Of a DNA stretch of 18,472 bases, positions 1-7,113 are shown in pieces. The notes beneath the pieces were generated by a model. The model was given only the letters and a program-made list of their open reading frames with translations. It had not been told where the DNA came from and ran no database searches. This DNA is from RUG023 sp900315435. Lineage in GTDB: Bacteria; Spirochaetota; Spirochaetia; Sphaerochaetales; Sphaerochaetaceae. Within the stretch, counting starts at the first letter, position 1. Each line of letters starts with the position of its first letter. Made by a program: the position numbers and the translations under genes. Where the stretch lies: positions 1-18,472 of the forward strand of contig CADAJJ010000043.1 in assembly GCA_902788205.1 (NCBI GenBank), given 5' to 3'.

Positions 1-29
1 TCTCTCTCGTCCTTCGTCCGGAATTGACT

Positions 30-59
30 GGCCGCCTCCCCTCTATGGGAAGTCCGGCC
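30..59 (-). other. Possible structured RNA hairpin downstream of a leftward promoter
   Basis: On the minus strand GGCCG (59-55) can pair with CGGCC (34-30). An inner helix pairs CTTCCC (52-47) with GGGGAG (41-36) around a five-base loop, with a small internal bulge between the helices. It lies about 80 bases downstream of the predicted start of the leftward transcript from the promoter at 174-146. It could be part of a 5' leader or a small RNA continuing past the left edge. I see no convincing protein gene anywhere in 1-247. The pairing is read directly from the sequence; the role is inference. Confidence 0.3.
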
Positions 60-145
60 GCCCTTCTTGACAACTCTTCCCTCTTCCCCTCTCGCTCTCC
101 TGGAAAAACCACTACGCTTTTCGCTTGTCGCTCAAGCGCTCATGC

Positions 146-174
146 AGGGTACCACCAAGCACTGAATTAGTCAA
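146..174 (-). promoter_or_regulatory. Sigma70-type promoter reading left, off the window edge
   Basis: On the minus strand TTGACT (174-169) is followed by a 17-base spacer and TACCCT (151-146), with TGG just before the -10, an extended -10 signature. The expected start is near 139. It points away from the ribonuclease-like gene that ends at 248, so it should drive a gene or RNA lying mostly beyond position 1. No gene is visible in the remaining 145 bases. Confidence 0.5.
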
Positions 175-208
175 GGAGTTCTTTCATTTTTTTCATCCTG
201 CATGTTGT

Positions 209-230
209 AAAATAGTGTTCACAATATTTT
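209..230. repeat. 22-bp imperfect palindrome, AT-rich
   Basis: AAAATAGTGTT (209-219) faces CACAATATTTT (220-230). Nine of the eleven opposed base pairs match. It lies between the stop codon of the ribonuclease-like gene and the -35 of the leftward promoter, about 35 bases upstream of that -35. An operator is one reading, a weak AT hairpin another. It lacks the GC-rich stem of an intrinsic terminator. Confidence 0.3.
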
Positions 231-247
231 ATGCGGGAAAATTGCCA

Positions 248-1921
248 TTACGCATCTTTTCCCCACTTCATGCCAAGGAACTCGAGGTCGCTGGCCAAAC
301 GGCTTAACGTGTTGCTCATGCGGATAGCCTCCTTGGCAGAGATGTGCTGGTCCTCCGCCTGGCTACGCAGCAAGGCAAGCAGCCCGTTGAGCGCGCGCTG
401 TTGCTTGTCCAGTTCCGCGATCGCCTCGTCCAGCTCCTTCTGGTAGGGCAGCTTTCCCACCTCGAAATGGGTTGTTTTCGGCAGGCTCGCCTCGTCGAGC
501 AGGTCGAACCGCTCCAGCTGCTTCGGCGCGTACGCCTTGATGCCCAGGGTACTGCCCACATGACTGGCGAACGCGAGGGCGCTGTCCTCTTCCCCATGGT
601 TGACGAAAACGTAGCGGGGCATGGTGCTGAGGTTCTTGATCCACCGGATCAGGCCGTCCCGGTCGGCGTGACCGCTGATGCCCTCAAGCTTGCGGATCTC
701 GCAGTTGACATCCACCTGCTCCCCGAACAACGTCACATGGCGGGCCCCGTCGAGAATCGAACGGCCGAGCGTCCCCACAGCCTGGTATCCGGTGAAGACC
801 AGCGTGCACTCCTTCCTCCAAAGGTTGTGCTTCAGGTGATGGCGGATCCGGCCAGCCTCGCACATGCCGCTTGCGCTGATGATGACGCAGCTCCCCTCGC
901 GTGAGTTCAGCGCCTTGCTGTCGGCACTGTCGGTGATGGTCACCAGGCCGGGGAAAACCAGCGGGTTGATTCCCTTCTTCACCAGTTCCATCGCCTCGCT
1001 GTCATAATAGCCCTCCACATTGGCGGCGAAGACGCCGGTCGCCTTCACGGAAAGGGGGCTATCGACAAAAACCGGTATTTGTCCCAGCTCGGGGCAAAGG
1101 CGGTTGGTGACGATCAGACGCATCAGATAGAGCATCTCCTGGGTCCGTCCAACCGAAAAGGCAGGGATGATCACGTTACCACCGCGGGCGAAGGTGCGGC
1201 TGATCCAGCCGGCCAGTTCCTTGGCGCGGACGATGTTGGGAACGTTATGCCCCACCGCTCCCGGCGGAAGCTCGTGCAGGCGGTCGCCATAGGTCGACTC
1301 GATCAGGACATAGTCGGCCCCCTCGATCGGCTGCGGATCCTTGATCAGGGGCTGGTCCAGATTGCCGACGTCGCCGCTTGCAATCAGCTTTCGCTTCTCG
1401 CCTCCCTCCTCCATCCAGATCTCGATGCACGCGCTGCCCAACATGTGGCCTGCATCGTTGAACCTGAAGCTGATTCCTTTGGACAGCTGGATGGTCTCGC
1501 CGTACTCCGCAGTCTTGAAAAAACCCATCGCGCGCTGCGCGTCCTCTACCGTATAGATAGGAACTACCTCGCCGCCACCACCGCGCTTGGCCTTGCGGTT
1601 CCTCCACTCCGCCTCCATCTCCTGGATGTGGGCGCTGTCGTTGAGCATGATCTCGCACAGGTCCGCAGTCGCCTTGGTCGACCAGATGGATCCACGGAAT
1701 CCTTCCTTCGCCAAAAGCGGAAGCCAGCCGCTATGGTCGATATGGGCATGGGTCAGGAGTACCGCGTCGATCTCGGAAGCCCTGAACAGCAGGTCAGTCA
1801 TCAGCTTCTCGTCATTGCCCTGGGGCATTCCACAATCGATCAGGACCGAACGGCCCGCACAGTTCAAGAGTGTGCAACTTCCCGTAACATGCCTCGCGGC
1901 ACCGATAAAGGTAATTTTCAT
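248..1921 (-). CDS. Metallo-beta-lactamase / beta-CASP RNA exonuclease-like protein
   Basis: This is a 557-residue cytoplasmic protein of the MBL-fold family with a beta-CASP domain (CPSF73/Ysh1-type RNA-processing nucleases). The zinc signature THAHIDHSG is at residues 57-65, a further ligand histidine sits in DAGHMLGS (156-163), and SGDVGN (182-187) supplies the bridging aspartate. The beta-CASP part includes YGDR (211-214), a segment ending in AFSVGRTQEM, and ISASGMCEAGRIRHHL; further histidines follow in SGHADRDG and FVNHGEE. The last 80 or so residues are helical and charged. The start at 1921 is preferred over a longer frame from 1993 because the family's N-terminus is MKITFIGAARHVTGS and a GAGAGG-type ribosome site precedes it. 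The gene stands alone, divergent from the LUD gene. The family processes RNA 3' ends or degrades RNA from the 5' end; the substrate here cannot be told from sequence. Confidence 0.9.
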   Translation of the reverse strand: MKITFIGAARHVTGSCTLLNCAGRSVLIDCGMPQGNDEKLMTDLLFRASEIDAVLLTHAHIDHSGWLPLLAKEGFRGSIWSTKATADLCEIMLNDSAHIQEMEAEWRNRKAKRGGGGEVVPIYTVEDAQRAMGFFKTAEYGETIQLSKGISFRFNDAGHMLGSACIEIWMEEGGEKRKLIASGDVGNLDQPLIKDPQPIEGADYVLIESTYGDRLHELPPGAVGHNVPNIVRAKELAGWISRTFARGGNVIIPAFSVGRTQEMLYLMRLIVTNRLCPELGQIPVFVDSPLSVKATGVFAANVEGYYDSEAMELVKKGINPLVFPGLVTITDSADSKALNSREGSCVIISASGMCEAGRIRHHLKHNLWRKECTLVFTGYQAVGTLGRSILDGARHVTLFGEQVDVNCEIRKLEGISGHADRDGLIRWIKNLSTMPRYVFVNHGEEDSALAFASHVGSTLGIKAYAPKQLERFDLLDEASLPKTTHFEVGKLPYQKELDEAIAELDKQQRALNGLLALLRSQAEDQHISAKEAIRMSNTLSRLASDLEFLGMKWGKDA

Positions 1922-1941
1922 GGTGGCCTCTCTTATCGGGA

Positions 1942-1950
1942 AGTGTAGCA
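1942..1950 (-). promoter_or_regulatory. Extended -10 promoter of the beta-CASP gene
   Basis: TGC-TACACT on the minus strand (1950-1942) is an extended -10 element. It places the transcript start about 14 bases before the ATG at 1921, leaving room for the GAGAGG ribosome site. No good -35 is seen at 16-18 bases, which fits an extended -10 promoter. Confidence 0.4.
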
Positions 1951-2002
1951 CAATTTCGGACGACCCAAACCCGAAGAACACATTCTTCCACATTCACGGC
2001 GG

Positions 2003-2031
2003 TTGTTGGGGATGGGGTTTGTGTGTATCAT
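2003..2031 (+). promoter_or_regulatory. Candidate promoter giving a leaderless LUD transcript
   Basis: TTGTTG (2003-2008), 17 bases, then TATCAT (2026-2031). With the usual six-base gap after the -10, transcription would begin at 2038, the A of the preferred ATG. No Shine-Dalgarno sequence precedes that ATG, which fits a leaderless message. The -35 is weak; the -10 matches five of six consensus bases. Confidence 0.4.
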
Positions 2032-2037
2032 TGGGCT

Positions 2038-2715
2038 ATGGACGCAAATGACAAGAAAATCCTGCAGATGCGGGTGAAGCGCACGATTGAGGCGCTTGGA
2101 AAGAACCATATCCAGGCAACCTACATCCCGGAACTGAAGGATGTGGTCCCCATGGTGCGCTCTTTGATGGCAAAAGGATCGAGCTGTGCCGTCGGCGGCT
2201 CCATCAGCCTGTTCGAAAGCGGCGTGATCGACCTGCTCGATAGCGGCGACTACGATTTCAAGAGCCGGTACGCGGCAAAGACGCCCGAAGAGGTGCTGGC
2301 GAGCCAATACGCCGCCTTCACCGTCGACACCTTCCTGGCGAGCGCCAACGCGGTCACCGAGCATGGCGAACTGTACCTGGTAGACGGAAAGGGAACCCGC
2401 ATCGCCCCGATCATCTTCGGACCGAAGCAGGTGATCCTCGTCTGCTCCACCGACAAGATCGTCCCCGACCTCCAGGCAGCGGTCGTCCGCGTCAAGGAGG
2501 AGGCGGCCCCGGCCAACGTGCTGCGCCTTGGCTGCGACACGGCCTGCGCCAAAAACGGAAGGTGCATGAACGCGACCTGCGACAGCAGGAACCTGATGGC
2601 CCTCCCCGCCGGCGCCTGCGAGCACACCGTCTGCCGCGATTACCTGGTGTTGAGCAACCAGTTGGTGCCCAACCGCATCAAGGTCCTGTTCGTGCCCGCC
2701 CAAATCGGATATTGA
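2038..2715 (+). CDS. LUD-domain (LutC/YkgG-like) protein
   Basis: This 225-residue cytoplasmic protein belongs to the LUD/DUF162 family, whose best known members take part in lactate oxidation as LutB and LutC. The family core is visible as VGGSISLFESG (52-62), and the C-terminus NRIKVLFVPAQIGY resembles the usual RIHVVLV...GY ending. Cysteines at 166, 170, 176, 181, 194 and 199 form a cluster that could hold metal or an Fe-S centre; many stand-alone LUD proteins of anaerobes carry a similar motif. There are no LutA or LutB genes nearby, so lactate use is not implied. The gene is followed after 22 bases by an alcohol dehydrogenase, probably in one operon. A GTG at 2023 would add five residues but overlaps the predicted promoter; the ATG at 2038 fits the family and a leaderless start. 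Confidence 0.85.
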   Translation: MDANDKKILQMRVKRTIEALGKNHIQATYIPELKDVVPMVRSLMAKGSSCAVGGSISLFESGVIDLLDSGDYDFKSRYAAKTPEEVLASQYAAFTVDTFLASANAVTEHGELYLVDGKGTRIAPIIFGPKQVILVCSTDKIVPDLQAAVVRVKEEAAPANVLRLGCDTACAKNGRCMNATCDSRNLMALPAGACEHTVCRDYLVLSNQLVPNRIKVLFVPAQIGY

Positions 2716-2737
2716 CCCCCAAAAAAGGAGATAGCTT

Positions 2738-3910
2738 ATGGTATACGATTTCGTCTATTACACACCGACCAAAGTGGTGTTCGGCAAAGACAAGGTCGAC
2801 GAGACCGGTGCGTTGCTGAAGGAGTTTGGTGCCAAAAAGGTACTGATCCACTATGGAAGCCATCATGCCGTCAAGAGCGGGCTGATTGCCAGGATCAAGA
2901 AGCAGCTCGATGCGGAGGGCATCGCCTCCGTCGAGCTCGGCGGCGTCGTGCCCAACCCGCGCATCTCCCTGGCCCGCAAGGGTGTCGAGCTCTGCAAGGC
3001 CGAGAAGGTCGATTTCCTGCTTGCCGTCGGAGGCGGCTCGGTCATCGACTCCTGCAAGGCGATCGGCTACGCCCTCTTCAACGGCGGAGATCCTTGGGAT
3101 TTCTATGACGGGACCCGCAAGCCGGCCGGCTGCACCCCGATTGGGGCGGTCCTCACCATCGCCGCCGCCGGAAGCGAGATGAGCGATTCCTCCGTCCTGA
3201 CCAACGAGGACGGCTGGTTGAAGCGTGGCTGCAACAGCGACTATTGCCGCTGCAAGTTCGCCATCGAGGACCCGATGCTGACCATGAGCCTTCCTGCCTA
3301 CCAGACCGCCTGCGGAGTCACCGATATCCTGATGCACACGATGGAGCGCTATTTCTGCCATGCCGAGGGCAGCCACCTCACCGACGAGATCGCCGAGGGA
3401 ATCATGCGTGCCGTCAAGGAAGCCGGACTGACACTTGTCAAAGACCCGGGCGACTACGATGCCAGGAGCGTCGTGATGTTCGGCTCGTCTCTTTCCCACA
3501 ACAACCTGACCGCCATGGGCAACGCCAGCAGGGGTGACTGGGCATGCCATCAGCTGGAACACGAGCTGGGCGGCATGTTCGACTGCGCCCATGGCGCCGG
3601 CCTCGCCGCCCTGTGGCCTACCTGGGCCCGCTATGTCGAGAAGCGCGACCCGGGGCGTTTCATCCGGTTTGGCAAACAGGTCTTCGGCATCGACGCCAAG
3701 AACGCCGAGGACACGATCCGCGCCGTCGAAGCCTTTTACAGACAGATGGGCATGCCGACCAACATGAAGGAGCTGGGCATCCAGCCGACCGACAAGCAGA
3801 TTGACGAGCTGACCGAAAAGGCGACCAATTTCGGCAAGCGTACGCTGGGAGATTTCATGGTGCTCCACGCCAAGGAAATCCACGACATCTACACCCGGGC
3901 ACGAGGCTGA
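2738..3910 (+). CDS. Iron-type (YqhD/BDH-like) alcohol dehydrogenase
   Basis: This 390-residue group III alcohol dehydrogenase catalyses NAD(P)H-dependent interconversion of aldehydes and alcohols in the cytoplasm. The nucleotide-binding motif GGGSVIDSCKAIG is at 98-110. The likely metal ligands are D196 and H200 (in TDILMHTMERYF), H271 (in ACHQLEHELGG) and H285 (in DCAHGAG). Their spacing matches YqhD-type enzymes (D194, H198, H267, H281 in E. coli YqhD). Length is normal for the butanol dehydrogenase subgroup. A strong AAGGAG ribosome site lies seven bases before the ATG. It follows the LUD gene closely and is followed by two terminators, so the two form a bicistronic unit. The exact alcohol or aldehyde cannot be read from the sequence; aldehyde reduction during fermentation or detoxification are both plausible. 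Confidence 0.93.
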   Translation: MVYDFVYYTPTKVVFGKDKVDETGALLKEFGAKKVLIHYGSHHAVKSGLIARIKKQLDAEGIASVELGGVVPNPRISLARKGVELCKAEKVDFLLAVGGGSVIDSCKAIGYALFNGGDPWDFYDGTRKPAGCTPIGAVLTIAAAGSEMSDSSVLTNEDGWLKRGCNSDYCRCKFAIEDPMLTMSLPAYQTACGVTDILMHTMERYFCHAEGSHLTDEIAEGIMRAVKEAGLTLVKDPGDYDARSVVMFGSSLSHNNLTAMGNASRGDWACHQLEHELGGMFDCAHGAGLAALWPTWARYVEKRDPGRFIRFGKQVFGIDAKNAEDTIRAVEAFYRQMGMPTNMKELGIQPTDKQIDELTEKATNFGKRTLGDFMVLHAKEIHDIYTRARG

Positions 3911-3924
3911 CGTTCCTGAGAGGC

Positions 3925-3958
3925 GCGGCATTCCGAAACAGACCGGGATGCCGCTTTT
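3925..3958 (+). terminator. Intrinsic terminator after the alcohol dehydrogenase
   Basis: GCGGCATTCCG (3925-3935) pairs over 11 bases, with one G-T wobble, with CGGGATGCCGC (3944-3954). The loop is eight bases and four T follow. It starts 14 bases after the dehydrogenase stop codon. The opposite strand has no T run, so it acts on plus-strand transcripts. Confidence 0.75.
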
Positions 3959-3982
3959 CCTAACGACAGCAGCGATACAAAA

Positions 3983-4027
3983 ACCGCCTGTAACAGAAAC
4001 GTTACAAGGCGGTCTTTTTTTGTTTTT
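3983..4027. terminator. Bidirectional intrinsic terminator between convergent operons
   Basis: ACCGCCTGTAAC (3983-3994) pairs with GTTACAAGGCGGT (4001-4013), a 12-bp stem with one bulged A and a six-base loop. On the plus strand it is followed by CTTTTTTTGTTTTTT (4014-4027), a very strong T tract. On the minus strand the stem is followed by five T. It should end the LUD-dehydrogenase transcript from the left and the V-ATPase/usp/EIIA transcript from the right. Confidence 0.9.
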
Positions 4028-4039
4028 TCGCCCAAGCGG

Positions 4040-4495
4040 TCAGTTGTCGGCGAACAGGTCGTACACCTCGTCTGCCGAGCGAGCGGAGAGCAACAGCTTC
4101 CTCATCAGAGGCGAAGAACAGGTGCGGGCGATTGAGGCGAGCAGCTCGACATGGGCGCCAGCCTCGTCCGCGGGGGCAAGCACCAGGAAAAAGAGCCGGG
4201 TCGGCTCTCCGTCCGGAGAACCGAAGTCAATCGGGTTCTTGCTGATTCCGACTACCAGCCGGAGGTGCTTCATCCAGGCAAGCTTCGCATGGGGGATGGC
4301 GACTCCGCCACCGATTCCGGTCGAACCAAGGGCCTCGCGGTCAAAGACCGCCTCGAGAATCGCCTTGCGCTTTTCCGGCGTGTACTCCTTGTCGTTGGCA
4401 AGGGTATCCACCAGTTCGGTGAGAACCGAACGCTTGTCCGTGCTGACCAAGGGCACCTTGATCAAATGCTTCTCGATTACGTCTCCAAGATGCAT
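4040..4495 (-). CDS. PTS EIIA type-2 domain protein (fructose/nitrogen-type)
   Basis: This 151-residue single-domain protein is of the PTS EIIA fructose/mannitol/PtsN family. It is a cytoplasmic phosphocarrier that takes phosphate from HPr-like proteins and either passes it to an EIIB domain or acts as a regulator. The phosphorylated histidine is H69 in the motif GGGVAIPHAK (62-71). Length fits a stand-alone EIIA or PtsN. No EIIB or EIIC is in the window, which favours a regulatory role or a partner encoded elsewhere. It lies ten bases after the usp gene with a strong AAGGAGG ribosome site, and is the last gene before the terminator at 4027-3983, so it appears to be the tail of the V-ATPase transcript. 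Sugar specificity is not determinable. Confidence 0.9.
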   Translation of the reverse strand: MHLGDVIEKHLIKVPLVSTDKRSVLTELVDTLANDKEYTPEKRKAILEAVFDREALGSTGIGGGVAIPHAKLAWMKHLRLVVGISKNPIDFGSPDGEPTRLFFLVLAPADEAGAHVELLASIARTCSSPLMRKLLLSARSADEVYDLFADN

Positions 4496-4505
4496 AGGGT
4501 CCTCC

Positions 4506-4994
4506 TTATCTCATAGAATCGAACGCCTGCCAGACGTCTTCATCATCCTTGACAACAAGCACCGGGCAGGGGCTTGTGCGCATCATCCTATCCGTCTCCG
4601 AGGCAAGTTCCTCCCTCCGGCTACGGATCTGGGTCACTCCGCCGATGACCAAAAGGTCGGCACCACGCTCCTTGAGCAGCTTGGTGACCTCGGCGTGGAC
4701 GGTACCTTCCAGCTTGACAGCCTCCACCTCGACATGCTTCTGGGCGGCAAGCCGTTGGGCGTGTCTCAGGTAACGGTCGGTGTCGTCCTGCAACTCCTTC
4801 TGGTACTGGTTGCGCTCCACATCCACAAAGATACCCGCATGGACCAATTCATTCAATGCCTTGGTGTTGACGACCGAGGCCGCGATGAGCTTCGCGTCAT
4901 TCTGCTGGGCCAACAGAATCGCATACATGATGGCGCTCAACGCGTCCTCGGACCCATCCACATAGGCGACAATCGTCTTAAACGGAACTCCCAT
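4506..4994 (-). CDS. Universal stress protein (UspA family)
   Basis: This 162-residue cytoplasmic Usp-domain protein has the typical opening KTIVAYVDGSEDA (6-18) and the closing strand SPCPVLVVKD (141-150). The usual ATP-binding pattern G-x2-G-x9-G-S/T is only partly kept: VIGGVTQIRSRREEL (117-131) has the first glycines but not the later G-S pair, so it may belong to the non-nucleotide-binding class. The ATG at 4994 is chosen over a longer frame from 5024 because an AGGAGG ribosome site lies just before it and MGVPFKTIV begins the domain. It overlaps the end of the V-ATPase D gene by 17 bases and is followed closely by the EIIA gene, indicating cotranscription. Family members bind partner proteins or respond to energy and stress state; the partner here is unknown. 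Confidence 0.88.
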   Translation of the reverse strand: MGVPFKTIVAYVDGSEDALSAIMYAILLAQQNDAKLIAASVVNTKALNELVHAGIFVDVERNQYQKELQDDTDRYLRHAQRLAAQKHVEVEAVKLEGTVHAEVTKLLKERGADLLVIGGVTQIRSRREELASETDRMMRTSPCPVLVVKDDEDVWQAFDSMR

Positions 4995-5682
4995 TCTGAA
5001 CCTCCTCTCCCGGGCGCACGACATGCGCCGTCAGAGCGACGCGGTGCGGATCCTTTACCTGGCGTGCGCGTTCCATACGGTCCTTGACCACCTTCAGGAG
5101 GATGAAGCTCTCCCGCTCAGCCTCCTCGATGCGGTCACGCATGAAGCGGATCGTCTCCTCGTCATCGGGGATGACGATCTTCTCAAGGGCGTTGACCTTC
5201 CGGATCGTCTTCTTGACCTCGCGCGCCAGGCGCATGATCGAGACCTTCAGCTCGGCGAGCTTGCCCATCAGCTCGAGCGCGTCGCGGTATTTTCCCACCG
5301 ACAGCTCGCTGATGAAGCTGGTTCCCTCGCTGGAGAAATAGGGACTGTGGTCGGTAAAGGTGGTCTCCACCTTCGGCAGCGCCACGCCCATCACCTTTCG
5401 GGTCCCCACCTCGATCGAGTAGTCGATGTTGATGGCTCCTCCAAGGTTGGCGACCTTCAGACGCCCCATGTGCATGATGGACCCGACAAGGCTCTCATGG
5501 GCCTCCTTGAGCGCATCCTGCACCCTGCTTTGGTAATCAACGGCCTGGTCGACCAGGGTCAGAAGCTCGACGACCAGGATCGAACGTTTCTGGTCGAGCA
5601 GCTCATGCCCCAGCTTCGCGAACTGAAGGTCTTCGGACAGTTTCATCAAGTTGCTCCGTGTCGGAGCGAGGCTCGTATTCAA
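4978..5682 (-). CDS. atpD: V-type ATPase subunit D (central rotor shaft)
   Basis: This 234-residue protein matches subunit D, the coiled-coil shaft that turns inside the A3B3 head and couples it to the membrane rotor. The family N-terminal pattern is seen in LAPTRSNLMKLSEDL and the following FAKLGHELLDQKRSIL, then the central GGAINIDYSIEVGTRKV region and a long C-terminal helix rich in R, K and E. The start codon is TTG at 5682, supported by AAGGGGAG six bases upstream; the next ATG would delete the conserved PTR segment. The gene begins 12 bases after the B stop codon and its end overlaps the usp start. About 25 charged residues follow the helix, which is slightly longer than many homologues. 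Confidence 0.92.
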   Translation of the reverse strand: MNTSLAPTRSNLMKLSEDLQFAKLGHELLDQKRSILVVELLTLVDQAVDYQSRVQDALKEAHESLVGSIMHMGRLKVANLGGAINIDYSIEVGTRKVMGVALPKVETTFTDHSPYFSSEGTSFISELSVGKYRDALELMGKLAELKVSIMRLAREVKKTIRKVNALEKIVIPDDEETIRFMRDRIEEAERESFILLKVVKDRMERARQVKDPHRVALTAHVVRPGEEVQNGSSV

Positions 5683-5694
5683 AGCAGACTCCCC

Positions 5695-7113
5695 TTACTT
5701 CCCGTAGTGTTCCTCGATTTCCTCGTCAGTCAGGCGCTGCAGCTCCTCGCTGGGCAGCTTGCCGAGAGCCTTCCAGCCAAGATCGAGCGTCTCCTCGATC
5801 GACCGGTCCTCGGTGAAGGACTGGTTGATGAACTTCTTCTCGAAGAAGTCGCCGAACTCCAGATACTGGTGGTCGAGCGGGGTAAGCTCCTCCTCGCCGA
5901 TGACACTCGCAAGGTTCTGCACCTCTTTCACATGGCTGTACGAAGCGAACAGCTGGTTGGAAAGGTGCGGATGGTCGCTGCGGGTCATTCCCTCGCCGAT
6001 ACCGTCCTTCATCAAACGGGAAAGGCTGGGAAGCGGGTTGATCGGCGGGTAGATGCCACGGCTGTTCATGCCACGGTCGAAGACGATCTGTCCTTCGGTG
6101 ATGTAACCGGTGAGGTCGGGAACCGGATGGCTGATATCATCGTTGGGCATGGTCAGGATCGGCAGCTGGGTGATCGAGCCGGTTTTCCCCGCGATCTTCC
6201 CCGACCGCTCGTAAATCTCGGAGAGGTTCGAGTAAAGATAGCCCGGGTATCCTTTACGGGAAGGAATCTCGCCACGCATCGTGCTGATCTCCCGAAGGCT
6301 CTCGCAGTAGTTGGTCATGTCGGTCATGATCACCAACACCTGCTTGCCCTTGTCGAACGCAAGGTACTCGGCCAAGGTAAGGGCGGTCTTCGGGGTGATG
6401 GTACGCTCGATCGACGGGTCGTCGGCAAGCGACAGGAAGAGCGCGACGTTGTCGAGCACTCCGGTCTCCTCGAACGAATCGATGAAGAAACGGGCGACGT
6501 CGTACTTGACGCCCATTGCCGCGAAGACGATGCAGAAGTCGCTGGCGTTGCCACGCACCTTCGCCTGGCGGGCGATCTGCGCCGCCAGCTGGTTGTGGGC
6601 AAGGCCGTTACCGCTGAAAATCGGCAGTTTCTGTCCCTGGATCAGGGTGGTCATGCCGTCGATGACGGAGACTCCGGTCTGGATGAAATCGCGAGGATAC
6701 TCGCGGGCGGTGGGATTGATGGCGGAGCCGTTGACATCCCGCTCGTCTGCCACGTGGGGAAGCGCGGAGCCGTCCCTGCTCTGTCCCAGACCGTTCATGA
6801 CGCGCCCAAGCATCTGCTCGCTCACCCCCAAGGTAAGCGGCTCGCCCATGAAGCGCATGCCGGTATCCGGCAGGTCAAGCCCGTCGGTGCCCTCGAAGGC
6901 CTGGACGCAGACCACGTCGTCGCTGGTATCCAGCACCTGGCCGGCCCTTCTCTTTCCATCGGAACCCTGGATCTCGACCAGTTCCCCATAGCCGATGGGG
7001 TGAGTGCCCCTCATGTAGACAAGCGGCCCGTCAATCCTGCTGGCGCCGCGATACAGGCGGCCGCTGAGCAGACGACGGTCTGTCTGGGCAAGCAATGTGT
7101 CACGGTCTGTCAT
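5695..7113 (-). CDS. atpB: V-type ATPase subunit B (non-catalytic head subunit)
   Basis: This 472-residue protein is the non-catalytic nucleotide-binding subunit alternating with A in the head. In place of a Walker A motif it has PIFSGNGLAHNQLAAQIARQ (164-183), the hallmark of V/A-type B subunits. Other landmarks are the beta-barrel start, VIDGMTTLIQGQKLP (150-164), and YPGYLYSNLSEIYERSG. A good GGGAGG ribosome site precedes the ATG. Its first 14 bases overlap the end of the A gene, which favours translational coupling and matched amounts of the two head subunits. Confidence 0.97.
   Translation of the reverse strand: MTDRDTLLAQTDRRLLSGRLYRGASRIDGPLVYMRGTHPIGYGELVEIQGSDGKRRAGQVLDTSDDVVCVQAFEGTDGLDLPDTGMRFMGEPLTLGVSEQMLGRVMNGLGQSRDGSALPHVADERDVNGSAINPTAREYPRDFIQTGVSVIDGMTTLIQGQKLPIFSGNGLAHNQLAAQIARQAKVRGNASDFCIVFAAMGVKYDVARFFIDSFEETGVLDNVALFLSLADDPSIERTITPKTALTLAEYLAFDKGKQVLVIMTDMTNYCESLREISTMRGEIPSRKGYPGYLYSNLSEIYERSGKIAGKTGSITQLPILTMPNDDISHPVPDLTGYITEGQIVFDRGMNSRGIYPPINPLPSLSRLMKDGIGEGMTRSDHPHLSNQLFASYSHVKEVQNLASVIGEEELTPLDHQYLEFGDFFEKKFINQSFTEDRSIEETLDLGWKALGKLPSEELQRLTDEEIEEHYGK

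Noticed and set aside
67..72. TTGACA on the plus strand as a promoter
   Set aside because: The bases at the -10 distance are C/T-rich with no TATAAT-like hexamer, and no plus-strand gene follows.
1..145. Resemblance to RNase P RNA (an AAGTCCGG string and purine-rich tracts)
   Set aside because: The surrounding conserved P4-type sequence is not present, and the string lies on the strand opposite the predicted transcript.
2678..3931. 417-codon minus-strand frame opposite the alcohol dehydrogenase
   Set aside because: Antisense shadow. The plus-strand gene has all expected metal-binding and nucleotide-binding residues and a strong ribosome site.
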